DNA from: an uncultured Alphaproteobacteria bacterium
Lineage (GTDB): Bacteria; Pseudomonadota; Alphaproteobacteria; HIMB59
Assembly: GCA_902528805.1 (NCBI GenBank)
Contig: CABZUC010000005.1
Location: 1 to 35,492 of the forward strand
Length of the DNA stretch: 35,492 nt
Direction: 5' to 3'
The translations under genes and the position numbers were made by a program. Positions 25,493-33,831 of the stretch are shown in pieces. Numbering within the stretch: position 1 is the first letter of the stretch; each line of letters begins with the position of its first letter. The notes beneath the pieces were generated by a model that worked only from the letters and a program-made list of their open reading frames with translations, was not told the DNA's origin and did not search any database.

Positions 25493-25579
25493 TTTAAGGG
25501 AAACTTCCTACGCCAGAATTACCTGGATCAGGTTCGAGGGTTAAGTATTACCTTTCTCAGCCTTTCAGCACCCCTTAAA
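25493..25579 (-). ncRNA. TPP riboswitch (THI element) of the thi operon
   Basis: Read on the minus strand, this 5' leader has all the conserved thi-box parts in order: GGGGTGC, CTGAGA (rc of 25555-25560), ACCC, GAACCTGATC (around 25526-25535), then GGTAAT and GGCGTAGGAA. The closing stem P1 is formed by 25572-25579 and 25493-25500, eight perfect pairs (CCCTTAAA/TTTAAGGG on +). It binds thiamine pyrophosphate and would switch off the thiV-thiM-thiE-thiD operon when TPP is ample. Only 26 bases separate P1 from the thiV ATG at 25466. No U-run terminator hairpin is evident there, so control at translation initiation is likelier than termination. Confidence 0.96.
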
Positions 25580-25585
25580 GTCTTT

Positions 25586-25614
25586 ATCATAACAAATGAG
25601 TTAAAATAAATCAA
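25586..25614 (-). promoter_or_regulatory. Sigma70-type promoter of the thi operon
   Basis: On the minus strand TTGATT (25609-25614) and TATGAT (25586-25591) are 17 bases apart, close to the TTGACA/TATAAT consensus. The expected start point, about 7 bases after the -10, falls at about 25579, exactly where the P1 stem of the TPP riboswitch begins. This independent agreement makes it the best-supported promoter in the window. Confidence 0.75.
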
Positions 25615-25654
25615 TTATCTTTACTAAAAACAAATTTAATAATAAAAACATCAC

Positions 25655-27145
25655 ATGAAAATAATTGAAAATTTCTTTGACTCTAAGGGATTATCTAGTA
25701 ATTCAGAAGAGTTTATAAAATTATATAACCCTAGTACGGGTGAGGAATATGCACATGTACCAAAAACCACTAGAAATGAGTTTGAAAAAATAATTAGTAA
25801 AATGAAATCAGCTCAATCTGTATGGGCCAATACTCCTATTACAAAGAGAAGTGATATTTTATTTAAGTTTAAAGTTTTAATTGAAAAAAATTTTGATTTG
25901 ATTGCAAAAATCATTTCTGAAGAACATGGTAAAGTATTTTCTGATGCAAAAGGATCTTTACAAAGAGGTCTTGAAGTAGTTGACTTTGCATGCGGTATAC
26001 CACATTTGTTGAAAGGAAATCACTCAATTAACGTTGGCACAAACGTAGATTTGTTTGATATTAAACAACCTTTAGGAATCTGTGCAGGAATAACACCTTT
26101 TAATTTCCCAGCTATGGTTCCAATGTGGATGTTTCCATTATCAATTGCATGTGGGAATGCCTTTATGCTTAAACCCTCTGAAAAAGTTCCTCAATGCTCT
26201 TTGAAACTTGCTGAATTAATGAGCGAGGCAGGTCTTCCTGATAATATTCTTACAGTAGTAAATGGTGATAAAAATGTTGTAGATCTAATTCTTCAATGCG
26301 AAGATATTTCTTCTGTAAGTTTTGTTGGGTCAACACCTGTCGCTAAGTATATTTACACTGAGTGTTCAAAAACAAATAAAAGAGTTCAAGCTCTTGGTGG
26401 TGCAAAAAACCATATGCTAATAATGGAAGATGCAAATTTAGAGGATGCAGTAAATGGATTAATTGGGGCTGCTTTTGGATCTGCGGGTGAACGTTGCATG
26501 GCAACTTCAGTAGCTATGCCTATTGGTAAAATCCAAAAACCATTTATGGATTTATTAAAAGAGAAAGCTAATAAAATTAAAGTTGGAGAGTCTTTAGACC
26601 CACAAAGTGAAATGGGACCACTCATTACAAAAGAACACAAACAAAAAGTTCTGTCATATATTGAAAAAGGAGTTGAAGAAGGTGCAAAATTAGAACTAGA
26701 TGGTAGGGGGATTAGTCTACAAGGTTATGAAAATGGTAATTTTGTTGGTCCTACAATATTTAATGACGTTAGTGAAGACATGTCCATTTACAAAGAGGAA
26801 ATATTTGGACCTGTTTTATCTGTGTTGAATATGAACAACTTTGAAGATGCTTTGAACTTAATAAATAAGCATAAATTTGGAAATGGAACTTCCATTTACA
26901 CATCTAATGGGGCATTCGCAAGAAATTTTATGAAGAATGTCCAAATTGGGATGGTTGGTATCAATATTCCTATACCAGTGCCTATGTCATTTTATACTTT
27001 TGGTGGCTGGAAAGGCTCAATATTTGGTGGTCATGGAATGCATGGAGAAGAAGGAATTAACTTTTATACCAAAAGAAAGACTATAACATCAAGATGGCCA
27101 GATGATGTCGCAGGGGCTTCACTCAACATGCCAACTATGAAATAA
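25655..27145 (+). CDS. mmsA: Methylmalonate-semialdehyde dehydrogenase (CoA-acylating)
   Basis: A 496-residue aldehyde-dehydrogenase-fold enzyme converting (methyl)malonate semialdehyde to propionyl- or acetyl-CoA in valine, inositol or beta-alanine breakdown. The nucleophile is Cys281 in GERCMA. ITPFNFPAMVPMWMFPLSIA near residue 145, ALGGAKNHMLIMEDA near 248, and the C-terminal PVPMSFYTFGGWKGSIFGG with YTKRKTITSRWP are diagnostic for MmsA; the usual general-base Glu is replaced by Asn in this class (GAKNH), as seen here. Full length. It diverges from the thi operon and is followed by the zeta subunit gene after 6 bases. No strong Shine-Dalgarno. Confidence 0.95.
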   Translation: MKIIENFFDSKGLSSNSEEFIKLYNPSTGEEYAHVPKTTRNEFEKIISKMKSAQSVWANTPITKRSDILFKFKVLIEKNFDLIAKIISEEHGKVFSDAKGSLQRGLEVVDFACGIPHLLKGNHSINVGTNVDLFDIKQPLGICAGITPFNFPAMVPMWMFPLSIACGNAFMLKPSEKVPQCSLKLAELMSEAGLPDNILTVVNGDKNVVDLILQCEDISSVSFVGSTPVAKYIYTECSKTNKRVQALGGAKNHMLIMEDANLEDAVNGLIGAAFGSAGERCMATSVAMPIGKIQKPFMDLLKEKANKIKVGESLDPQSEMGPLITKEHKQKVLSYIEKGVEEGAKLELDGRGISLQGYENGNFVGPTIFNDVSEDMSIYKEEIFGPVLSVLNMNNFEDALNLINKHKFGNGTSIYTSNGAFARNFMKNVQIGMVGINIPIPVPMSFYTFGGWKGSIFGGHGMHGEEGINFYTKRKTITSRWPDDVAGASLNMPTMK

Positions 27146-27151
27146 TTAACT

Positions 27152-27433
27152 ATGGATAAATTTAAAGATAGACAAAAGGCTTTTGAAGCAGAACAAAGTC
27201 AAAAAGAGCAAACTGAATTTGAAAAGAGAAATTCTAGAAATAAAGTTTTTGCTCAATTCATTCTTGATGATATTGGACAATCTGATAATTCAGAATTACT
27301 CAGAGAGATAATCTTATCTGATCTAGAGGAGCCAGGGGATGAAGATATCATTCGTAAGGCTTTAGAGGTGATATCTCAAAATAATGGTAATTTAACTAGA
27401 GAAGATATAGAAAAAAAACTCTCTGAGATATAA
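27152..27433 (+). CDS. DUF1476 protein, ATP synthase inhibitory zeta subunit
   Basis: A 93-residue, highly charged, helical protein. The N-terminus FKDRQKAFEAEQSQKEQTEF and the central DLEEPGDEDIIRKALEVI match the DUF1476 family of Alphaproteobacteria, where zeta binds F1 and inhibits ATP hydrolysis through its N-terminal helix. Length is slightly short of the usual 100-110. It is probably co-transcribed with mmsA (6-base gap), but no functional link is obvious. The family is largely restricted to Alphaproteobacteria, making this gene a useful lineage marker. Confidence 0.86.
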   Translation: MDKFKDRQKAFEAEQSQKEQTEFEKRNSRNKVFAQFILDDIGQSDNSELLREIILSDLEEPGDEDIIRKALEVISQNNGNLTREDIEKKLSEI

Positions 27434-27434
27434 T

Positions 27435-27875
27435 TTACCAAGAACCATTATTTTCCATACTTGACCAAGGTTCTTTGATTTCAAGACTCTCACCCTTTTG
27501 AAGTAACTCAATGGAAATACCGTCTGGTGATTTAATAAACGCCATATAACCATCCCTTGGAGGTCTATTTATTACTACGTTATTTTTAATAAGATTTTCA
27601 CAAACTTGATAAATATTATCTACTCTAAAAGCAAGATGTCCAAAATTTCGACCACCTTGGTACTCTTCCTTGTCCCAATTATATGTTAATTCCAAAAGGG
27701 GTTTTTTTTCACTTTCTGCTGTATTTTTATCGCCAGGAGCACAAAGAAAAATTAAAGTAAAACGTCCCTTCTCACTTTCTTTTCTAGAAAATTCTACCAA
27801 GCCTAATTTATTGCAATAAAAATCAATTGACTGATCAATATCACTGACACGAACCATTGTATGTAGATAATCCAT
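27435..27875 (-). CDS. gloA: Glyoxalase I family protein (lactoylglutathione lyase)
   Basis: A 146-residue vicinal-oxygen-chelate protein. The four metal ligands expected for glyoxalase I can be placed at His5 (LHTMVRV), Glu62 (LELTYNW), His80 (FGHLAF) and Glu123 (IELLQ). LTYNWDKEEYQGG and SPDGISIELLQ are typical of GloA, which converts the methylglyoxal-glutathione adduct to lactoylglutathione. The C-terminal 20 residues extend past the usual end (about 130). The gene ends 1 base from the stop of the opposing zeta gene. Confidence 0.87.
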   Translation of the reverse strand: MDYLHTMVRVSDIDQSIDFYCNKLGLVEFSRKESEKGRFTLIFLCAPGDKNTAESEKKPLLELTYNWDKEEYQGGRNFGHLAFRVDNIYQVCENLIKNNVVINRPPRDGYMAFIKSPDGISIELLQKGESLEIKEPWSSMENNGSW

Positions 27876-27918
27876 ATGTTTTTAGTATCAAAAAAAAAAT
27901 GTACTGTCTAAACTTTAA

Positions 27919-28791
27919 TTAGAATTGTTTGTTACTGCCTAAAACAATTTTTTTACGAAGAACTGTCTCACGATAAAAAATATATCCCACAGATAATAAT
28001 ATTAATGGCCCCCCTAACAATACTTCTCTTGAAAGAAATTCTCCAAAGATAATATATCCAATTAAAAAAGCCCATATTACAGATGTAAAATCTAGAGGTG
28101 CTAATACGGAAGCATCTGCTAGTTGAAAAGATTTGGAGAGACAAAGCTGTGCCACAAAACCTAAAATGCCGGATGCAATTAAAAGAACCAAATCAAAATT
28201 ATTAGGCCAAATCCAATCATCATTAAAAAAGAATAAACTGAATAAAGTGGCAAAAAGTGTAAAAGTCCAAACACTCAATATATTATTATTGGTTAATAGT
28301 ATTTTTTTTAAAATTATGACAGCCATTGATAGAAAAATGCTAGCTAAAAGAGGTAAAACAGAATAATTACTAAATAAATTAACATCTGGTTTTAAAATAA
28401 TTACTACTCCTATAAAACCCACAATAATTGCAATTACTCTTCTATAACCAATTTTTTCTCCTAAGAAAAAAATTGATAATATTGATATAAAAAAAACTGA
28501 GGAGTAGCTAATAGTTTGCATTTCAATTAATGGTACATACCTTAAGGATATAAAGAATAATGACATGGCAGCAATGCCTACTAAGCCTCTTAAAAAGTGA
28601 AGTTTGTAGTTATTTATAGAATTGATTTTTAAATTAAAATAAAAAATAACTAAAAACAGTGGAATAAGAGCAAAAAAACTTCTAAAAAAAACTACTTCAA
28701 ACAATGGTAAATTATCTCCAGTAGCTTTGATACACACACTCATTAAAACAAAAAAAAGAACAGAAATTGATTTGTAGATAAATGCTGACAT
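27919..28791 (-). CDS. EamA-family (DMT superfamily) transporter
   Basis: A 290-residue integral membrane protein with ten hydrophobic segments in two repeats of five, the EamA layout. Family cues are PLFEVVFFRSFFALIPL in helix 2, YVPLIEMQTISYSSVFF and FLGEKIGYRRVIAIIVGFIG in the first repeat, and DASVLAPLDFTSVIWAFLIGYIIFGE in the second. Such proteins usually export metabolites or take up S-adenosylmethionine or amino acids; the substrate cannot be told. It diverges from the amidotransferase gene with only 28 bases between start codons. Confidence 0.87.
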   Translation of the reverse strand: MSAFIYKSISVLFFVLMSVCIKATGDNLPLFEVVFFRSFFALIPLFLVIFYFNLKINSINNYKLHFLRGLVGIAAMSLFFISLRYVPLIEMQTISYSSVFFISILSIFFLGEKIGYRRVIAIIVGFIGVVIILKPDVNLFSNYSVLPLLASIFLSMAVIILKKILLTNNNILSVWTFTLFATLFSLFFFNDDWIWPNNFDLVLLIASGILGFVAQLCLSKSFQLADASVLAPLDFTSVIWAFLIGYIIFGEFLSREVLLGGPLILLSVGYIFYRETVLRKKIVLGSNKQF

Positions 28792-28819
28792 CTAGATAAT
28801 CTAAATATATTAAATATGA

Positions 28820-29605
28820 ATGAATTTACTAATAGTTAATGGATACGATAAAAACGGATGGGGTAAGCTAGCAAAACATAAATTACAACCAATCTGTGAA
28901 TTTTATAGAGATCAGTTAAAAAGCATAAATCCAAATATAAGAACTACATTTATTTATCCATCAATGGACTTAAATAAGATATACGAAGAAAACTTCATAA
29001 AGTCATTTAGAGGAGTAGTATGGACTGGTTCTAGCCTTAATATTTATGACAATACTCGAGAGATTAAAAATCAAATTTCTTTAATGAAAAAAATGTCAGA
29101 ATTAAAAATAAATATGTTTGGAAGTTGTTGGGGAATGCAACTTTATACAGTTACAAATAATGGAGCAGTTAAAAAAAACCCTAAAGGAAGGGAGATTGGA
29201 ATAGCCTATAATATCAGCATTAACAAGTTTGGTAAGATACACCCAATGTATACTAATAAACCATCAGTGTTTGATGCTTTTGCCTCACATTTAGACCATA
29301 TTTCTCAAAAACCAAACAATTCAAAAATTCTCTCTGATAATCATTTTTCGATTCAGTCTCTAGTAACTAAAAATTTTTGGGGCACCCAATATCATCCTGA
29401 ATTTAATTTTAAATATACTGGCAAAATTCTTAAGGCAAGAAAAAGTATTTTACTCAAAGAAAAAATATTCACTAAAAATCAAATTACTAATCTAATCGAG
29501 GATTACAAAAAACCGAATGTTAATAGCTATAGTCAATCTTTATTAAATGATAATATCCGGAATAGAGAGTTGAGAAATTGGTTAAATTATTTAAAACATA
29601 ATTAA
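28820..29605 (+). CDS. Class I glutamine amidotransferase-like protein
   Basis: A 261-residue stand-alone class I amidotransferase fold. The triad is intact: Cys103 in FGSCWGMQ (nucleophile elbow) with His192 and Glu194 in QYHPEF. An oxyanion-type glycine region WTGSS precedes it. It resembles GMP-synthase-like amidotransferases that hydrolyse gamma-glutamyl bonds, including gamma-glutamyl-polyamine or gamma-glutamyl-amine hydrolases. No synthetase domain is attached and none lies next to it. A role on gamma-glutamyl-methylamide from the methylamine pathway would be attractive but is only speculation. The stop shares TTAA with the LOG gene. Confidence 0.82.
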   Translation: MNLLIVNGYDKNGWGKLAKHKLQPICEFYRDQLKSINPNIRTTFIYPSMDLNKIYEENFIKSFRGVVWTGSSLNIYDNTREIKNQISLMKKMSELKINMFGSCWGMQLYTVTNNGAVKKNPKGREIGIAYNISINKFGKIHPMYTNKPSVFDAFASHLDHISQKPNNSKILSDNHFSIQSLVTKNFWGTQYHPEFNFKYTGKILKARKSILLKEKIFTKNQITNLIEDYKKPNVNSYSQSLLNDNIRNRELRNWLNYLKHN

Positions 29606-30153
29606 AAGATCTCTTTAAATTCAGTAAGGTTATTACATACTAAAAATAAATCTTTAAAATTTTTGTATGCAAACTTAGCATTCACAACTTTTTTATATTG
29701 ATTGATTATGTCATTCCAATAATTTTCATAATTAAATATTAAACATTTTTTGTTCTTGATTACTCCTAATTGAAGTGCACTTACAACTAAGCTTATTTCC
29801 TCAATTGTACCTCCTCCTCCAGGTAAGGCTACGAAGCTATCTGATATTTGTAGAAACTTTTTTTTTCTTTGTTCCATTGTTTTAGTCACATAAATTTTAT
29901 TAATTTTAGAGTGGATATTTTCACGTTTATCAAGGAAAGAAGGGATAATGCCAGTTACATGAGAATTATATTTTAAAGCTGTGTTAGCTACAACACCCAT
30001 CAATCCATTATCCCCGCCTCCATAAACAATATCATAATTATTTTGGGCCAAGTATTTAGTTACTATAATAGTTAATTCTTTAAATTTTTTATTTGATCCA
30101 TACATTGAACCACAGAATACAGCAACTTTATGTTTAGTATTTTTAAAATTCAT
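29602..30153 (-). CDS. LOG-family protein (nucleoside 5'-monophosphate phosphoribohydrolase)
   Basis: A 183-residue Rossmann-like protein of the LOG/TIGR00730 family. The signature PGGxGTxxE appears as PGGGGTIEE near residue 110, preceded by VYGGGDNGLMG near 44 and MEQRKKKF near 91 (the conserved Arg/Lys pair). These proteins release the base from (cytokinin) ribosyl 5'-monophosphates; in bacteria the substrate is often AMP-like or unknown. It starts 29 bases from the divergent chorismate mutase gene. Confidence 0.88.
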   Translation of the reverse strand: MNFKNTKHKVAVFCGSMYGSNKKFKELTIIVTKYLAQNNYDIVYGGGDNGLMGVVANTALKYNSHVTGIIPSFLDKRENIHSKINKIYVTKTMEQRKKKFLQISDSFVALPGGGGTIEEISLVVSALQLGVIKNKKCLIFNYENYWNDIINQYKKVVNAKFAYKNFKDLFLVCNNLTEFKEIF

Positions 30154-30182
30154 ATAAATTTAATTTACAGTAATAATCAAAA

Positions 30183-30473
30183 ATGGCTAAAAAAAATAAT
30201 ATGGATGATCTTAAAAAAGTAAGGAAAGATATTGATAATATTGATAATAAAATTATTGAATTAATTGGAGATAGATTTAAGGAAATTCATAAAGTTACTA
30301 AATTAAAAAAGAGTAAAGATGAAATAATTGACCACGAAAGAATTACTCATATTTTGAAATCTGTTCAATCAAAGGCAAAAAGAAATAAAATTGATCCTGA
30401 AATTATAGTGAGGATATGGCAAATCTTTATCCAAGAGGCTATCAAGCTTGAGTCCTCAAAAATAAAAAAATAA
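30183..30473 (+). CDS. Chorismate mutase, AroQ type
   Basis: A 96-residue all-helical monofunctional AroQ-fold protein converting chorismate to prephenate for Phe/Tyr synthesis. The pattern is good: DLKKVRKDIDNIDNKIIELI in helix 1 (binding Arg), DRFKEI (second Arg), VTKLKK with the active-site Lys, DHERITHIL with the catalytic-region Glu/Arg, and FIQEAI in helix 3. No attached prephenate dehydratase or dehydrogenase. It abuts the stop of the antiporter operon with no base between. Confidence 0.88.
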   Translation: MAKKNNMDDLKKVRKDIDNIDNKIIELIGDRFKEIHKVTKLKKSKDEIIDHERITHILKSVQSKAKRNKIDPEIIVRIWQIFIQEAIKLESSKIKK

Positions 30474-32156
30474 TTATAACAATACAATTAGCAGCATTAT
30501 AAATAATATTGATATGAGAATTGTTCCTGCAAAACTAGGTGTTGTTACTTTTATATACGATGAATTACTAAATTTATGAGATTTATTTAATATCAATCTG
30601 AAAAAAAACCTTAAATTTTCGTAAATAAATTCTGTTAACAAACCTATTTTTTTAAATAGTGGTTTTCCTATACCGGGGAGCATTTTTCTATAAAACCAAT
30701 CAGAGTTTAATACAGTAGATTTAATCTCTGAAGGATAAAGCTTAAATTTAACGAGAAATAGAAACGCAATAATAGCAAAAACTAAAAGTTGAAGCTGACT
30801 TATAACATGGTCTATCGTATATGGTTGGTACTCAACTGTGTATGGAAGTATCTGATATAAGTATTTAGGAAAAACTCCAATTCCAATGCATAAAAAAGCT
30901 GCAATGCCCATCGCTATAAGCATATTAATGGGTGCTTCTTTCACTTTTGATTTTCTCTCATGCGCAAAAAATGCAAAATAAGGTATCTTTATTCCCGAGT
31001 GCTCTAACACACCTGCAGATGCAAAAAATAATACAAAATAAATTAAAACCATACCCATACCTCCTAAAGAGGACATGATTAAAGACTTCGCTACAAAACC
31101 ACTAAACAATGGAAAGGCAGAAATAGACATGGCACCTATGATGCAAAAGATTGTAGTAAAGGGCATGTATTTATATAGACCACCTAATTCTGAAGCTTTT
31201 GTGGTTCCTGCTCTATATAAAACAGCTCCCATGCTCATAAAAAGTAAGGCTTTATATATAATATGAACAAATGCATGAGCCACTGTTCCATTAAGTGATA
31301 GCTCAGTTCCGATACCAATACCAACTACCATAAAACCTAATTGATTATTTAGACTAAAAGATAAAACCCTTCTTAAATCATTTTCAATTACAGCAAAAAA
31401 GACAGGGAACGCTGTCATAATAGCTCCAATCCAAATCAATGAGTCTGTGCCTGGGAACGTTCTGGCTAATGCATAAATAGCTAGTTTTGTTGTAAATGCC
31501 GATAACGCCACTGTACCCGTAACAGAAGACTCAGGATATGAGTCTTGTAACCAGCCATTTAAAAAGGGAAAGGCAGCTTTAATTCCAAAAGCAATAAATA
31601 TAAAAATTCCAAAATCTGTAGTCAGATCTAAAACAGTTAAGTTGTGATTTCCAGTTTGATACAACAACAAACATGCTCCAATTAAAAGCAATACACCTGA
31701 GGAGACTTGAATAATCAAATATCTCATGGCTGCGTCTCTTGCTGCTTTAGTATTTCCTGCAAATACTATAAAAACTGAAGTTAGAGCCGTGGCTTCCCAC
31801 CATATAAATAAACTAAAGAAGTCACCAGCATGAAGTGCACCTATCGCTGAACCAGCATAAGCGAGTGTCGCCATATGCTCCATTAAGTTTTTACTATGCC
31901 AGCTAAAGATAATGACTAGAACAGCTGCAATATGAAAAATAATAGAAAATGGAAAAGTTAAGCTATCAGATTGATATAATATTAAATTTAATCCAAGTAC
32001 ATCCCACTCTAAAAAAGTTCCATAACCATTGAATAATGATAAAGCTGACAAACCCACCGAAAGTAACATTGCAGGGTGTCTAAAATATTGTGGTATTGTT
32101 GGTAATAAGAATGAAGTGAGTATCATTATTAAACCTGGGATAATGTTACTGATCAT
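30474..32156 (-). CDS. MnhD/NuoM-like proton-translocating antiporter subunit (third copy)
   Basis: A 560-residue polytopic membrane protein of the NuoL/M/N-MrpA/D antiporter family, about 14 helices plus a C-terminal extension of roughly 80 residues ending in one more hydrophobic helix (ISILFIMLLIVLL). The proton-path residues are in place: the helix-5 Glu in FIWWEATALTS and the helix-7 Lys in FGIKAAFPF, followed by the NGWLQDSYPESSVTGTVALSAFTTKLAIY loop with a further Lys. Last gene in the operon; its start overlaps the 77-residue gene by 11 bases. It is more divergent than the two upstream MnhD proteins. Whether it pumps Na+ or H+ cannot be read from sequence. Confidence 0.85.
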   Translation of the reverse strand: MISNIIPGLIMILTSFLLPTIPQYFRHPAMLLSVGLSALSLFNGYGTFLEWDVLGLNLILYQSDSLTFPFSIIFHIAAVLVIIFSWHSKNLMEHMATLAYAGSAIGALHAGDFFSLFIWWEATALTSVFIVFAGNTKAARDAAMRYLIIQVSSGVLLLIGACLLLYQTGNHNLTVLDLTTDFGIFIFIAFGIKAAFPFLNGWLQDSYPESSVTGTVALSAFTTKLAIYALARTFPGTDSLIWIGAIMTAFPVFFAVIENDLRRVLSFSLNNQLGFMVVGIGIGTELSLNGTVAHAFVHIIYKALLFMSMGAVLYRAGTTKASELGGLYKYMPFTTIFCIIGAMSISAFPLFSGFVAKSLIMSSLGGMGMVLIYFVLFFASAGVLEHSGIKIPYFAFFAHERKSKVKEAPINMLIAMGIAAFLCIGIGVFPKYLYQILPYTVEYQPYTIDHVISQLQLLVFAIIAFLFLVKFKLYPSEIKSTVLNSDWFYRKMLPGIGKPLFKKIGLLTEFIYENLRFFFRLILNKSHKFSNSSYIKVTTPSFAGTILISILFIMLLIVLL

Positions 32157-32379
32157 AATAGTCCTCTTTTCTCATTAAGAATTTTCTTAACCACTTTCCT
32201 AACAAAACGATAAAAACAAAACTTATAAATCCAAAAAAAGCTGGAAAACCATAAATCTCAGCAAATGAAAAATATTCATGTCTATGGAATGTAAAATCTA
32301 AAAGAATTAAGAGTGCCCCAATGATAAGTATGTACTTTGTAAAACTTTTACCCATACTTGTTAAATCATTCTTTTTCAT
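32146..32379 (-). CDS. Small two-helix membrane protein in antiporter operon, unknown
   Basis: A 77-residue protein with two hydrophobic segments (about residues 16-30 and 43-61), a His-rich link HRHEY between them, and a charged tail ending RKEDYYDQ. It starts directly after the second MnhD gene and its end overlaps the third by 11 bases, so it is firmly within the operon and likely part of the complex. I do not recognise it as MnhE, F or G. The tight embedding argues for a real gene. Confidence 0.78.
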   Translation of the reverse strand: MKKNDLTSMGKSFTKYILIIGALLILLDFTFHRHEYFSFAEIYGFPAFFGFISFVFIVLLGKWLRKFLMRKEDYYDQ

Positions 32380-33831
32380 TTAAATCACTATTACTCCGCT
32401 TACATTATTTAAGAAATAGTTTGCATAGAAAAAGAATATTAAACAGCTCAATCCGGTAATTACTGGTGGCCAAACAGTTAAAGGAGCTTTAGTTAACTTT
32501 ACTTCTCTTCTAGAGGTTTGAGTAAATCCCATTACAACTGGTTGTAATAAATAATAAATATTCAAAAGTGAAGATATGCCTAAAATTATAGCAACAACAA
32601 TAAATTCTCTTTCAATAGAACCCATTATTAAATAAAATTTGCTCCATGAACCTATAAATGGAGGAACCCCGATAATTGATAGAGCTCCTAAAGTGTAAGC
32701 AAAAAATATCAATGGTAATTTAAAACCCATACCTTTTAGTTCACTTACTTTTTTAATGTGGGCTGTTACATAAATAGCACCAGCACAAAAAAACAAAGTT
32801 ATCTTACCCAGAGCATGAGTAATTATATGAAAGGAAGCTCCTTTTAACGCTAGTGATGAAGCCAAAGCGGCTCCAAGAATTATATAAGAAAGTTGACTAA
32901 TAGTAGAATAAGCTAATCTAGCTTTTAAATCATCTTTTGTAATTGCAATGATACTGGATGCCATAATTGTAAAACATGCTAACCAAACTAACCAATCTGA
33001 GCTTTTTGTTTGAAGCAAGAATTCAGGACCTACTATATAAACAATAACTACAAGAAAGCTAAAAACACCAGCTTTTACAACAGCTACTGCATGAAGTAGA
33101 GCAGAAACTGGAGTTGGTGCCACCATTGCTGCCGGTAACCATCGATGAATTGGCATAATCGCTGCTTTACCAATTCCAAATACAAGCATGGCTATTAGAA
33201 GAGAAAGATACTCTGCTGGAAACTGATTTATCAATATTCCTCCATCTTGAAAATCCAGAGTCCCTGTTTCAAGCCAAATCCAAAATATAGCTGGTAAGAA
33301 AAATATTAAAGAAGTGCCGACTAAAATTGATAAATAAAGTCGTCCTGCAGATTGTGACTCAGTATTTTGTTTATGTCCAACTAAAGGGAAAGTTGAAAAT
33401 GTTAATATTTCATAAAAAATAAATAAGACTAGAAGATTTCCAGACCAAGCTATTGCCAGTGCAGCATGGATTGCAATTGAATAAAAAATTACAAATCTTG
33501 TTTGATTTTTTTCACCAGCTCCTCTCATATAACCTATAGTATAAATAGAAGCCAGTATCCAAAGAGATGAGGCTACTAAACTAAAAATAGATCCAAGAGC
33601 GGTAACTTTAAAAGTAAAATCAACTCCATCAAAAAGTGTAAAAAAAGTTATTTGAAATATTTCGTTATTTTGTATGCCATGAAAAATTTTTAAACTAATT
33701 AGAAAGGTTACTAGACCACCTATTATACCAAAAGAGTCTCTTAAATTATTATTATATCTACAGACATAAGAAAATAATGCTGCAAATAATGGGGTAATAA
33801 TACCCAGTATGATTAAAAAAGAATTACTCAA
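32380..33831 (-). CDS. Na+/H+ antiporter subunit D (MnhD-like, second copy)
   Basis: A 483-residue, roughly 14-helix protein of the MrpD/NuoN family. Key residues are the helix-5 Glu in FIFYEILTFSTFPLVGH, the helix-7 Lys in FGIGKAAIMPIHRWLPAAM, and VAPTPVSALLHAVAVVKAG, with its Lys, in the broken-helix region. DDLKARLAYSTISQLSYII is the conserved segment after helix 9. The start overlaps the previous gene by four bases (ATGA type). It forms, with the flanking homologues and mnhC, an ion-motive membrane module. Confidence 0.9.
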   Translation of the reverse strand: MSNSFLIILGIITPLFAALFSYVCRYNNNLRDSFGIIGGLVTFLISLKIFHGIQNNEIFQITFFTLFDGVDFTFKVTALGSIFSLVASSLWILASIYTIGYMRGAGEKNQTRFVIFYSIAIHAALAIAWSGNLLVLFIFYEILTFSTFPLVGHKQNTESQSAGRLYLSILVGTSLIFFLPAIFWIWLETGTLDFQDGGILINQFPAEYLSLLIAMLVFGIGKAAIMPIHRWLPAAMVAPTPVSALLHAVAVVKAGVFSFLVVIVYIVGPEFLLQTKSSDWLVWLACFTIMASSIIAITKDDLKARLAYSTISQLSYIILGAALASSLALKGASFHIITHALGKITLFFCAGAIYVTAHIKKVSELKGMGFKLPLIFFAYTLGALSIIGVPPFIGSWSKFYLIMGSIEREFIVVAIILGISSLLNIYYLLQPVVMGFTQTSRREVKLTKAPLTVWPPVITGLSCLIFFFYANYFLNNVSGVIVI

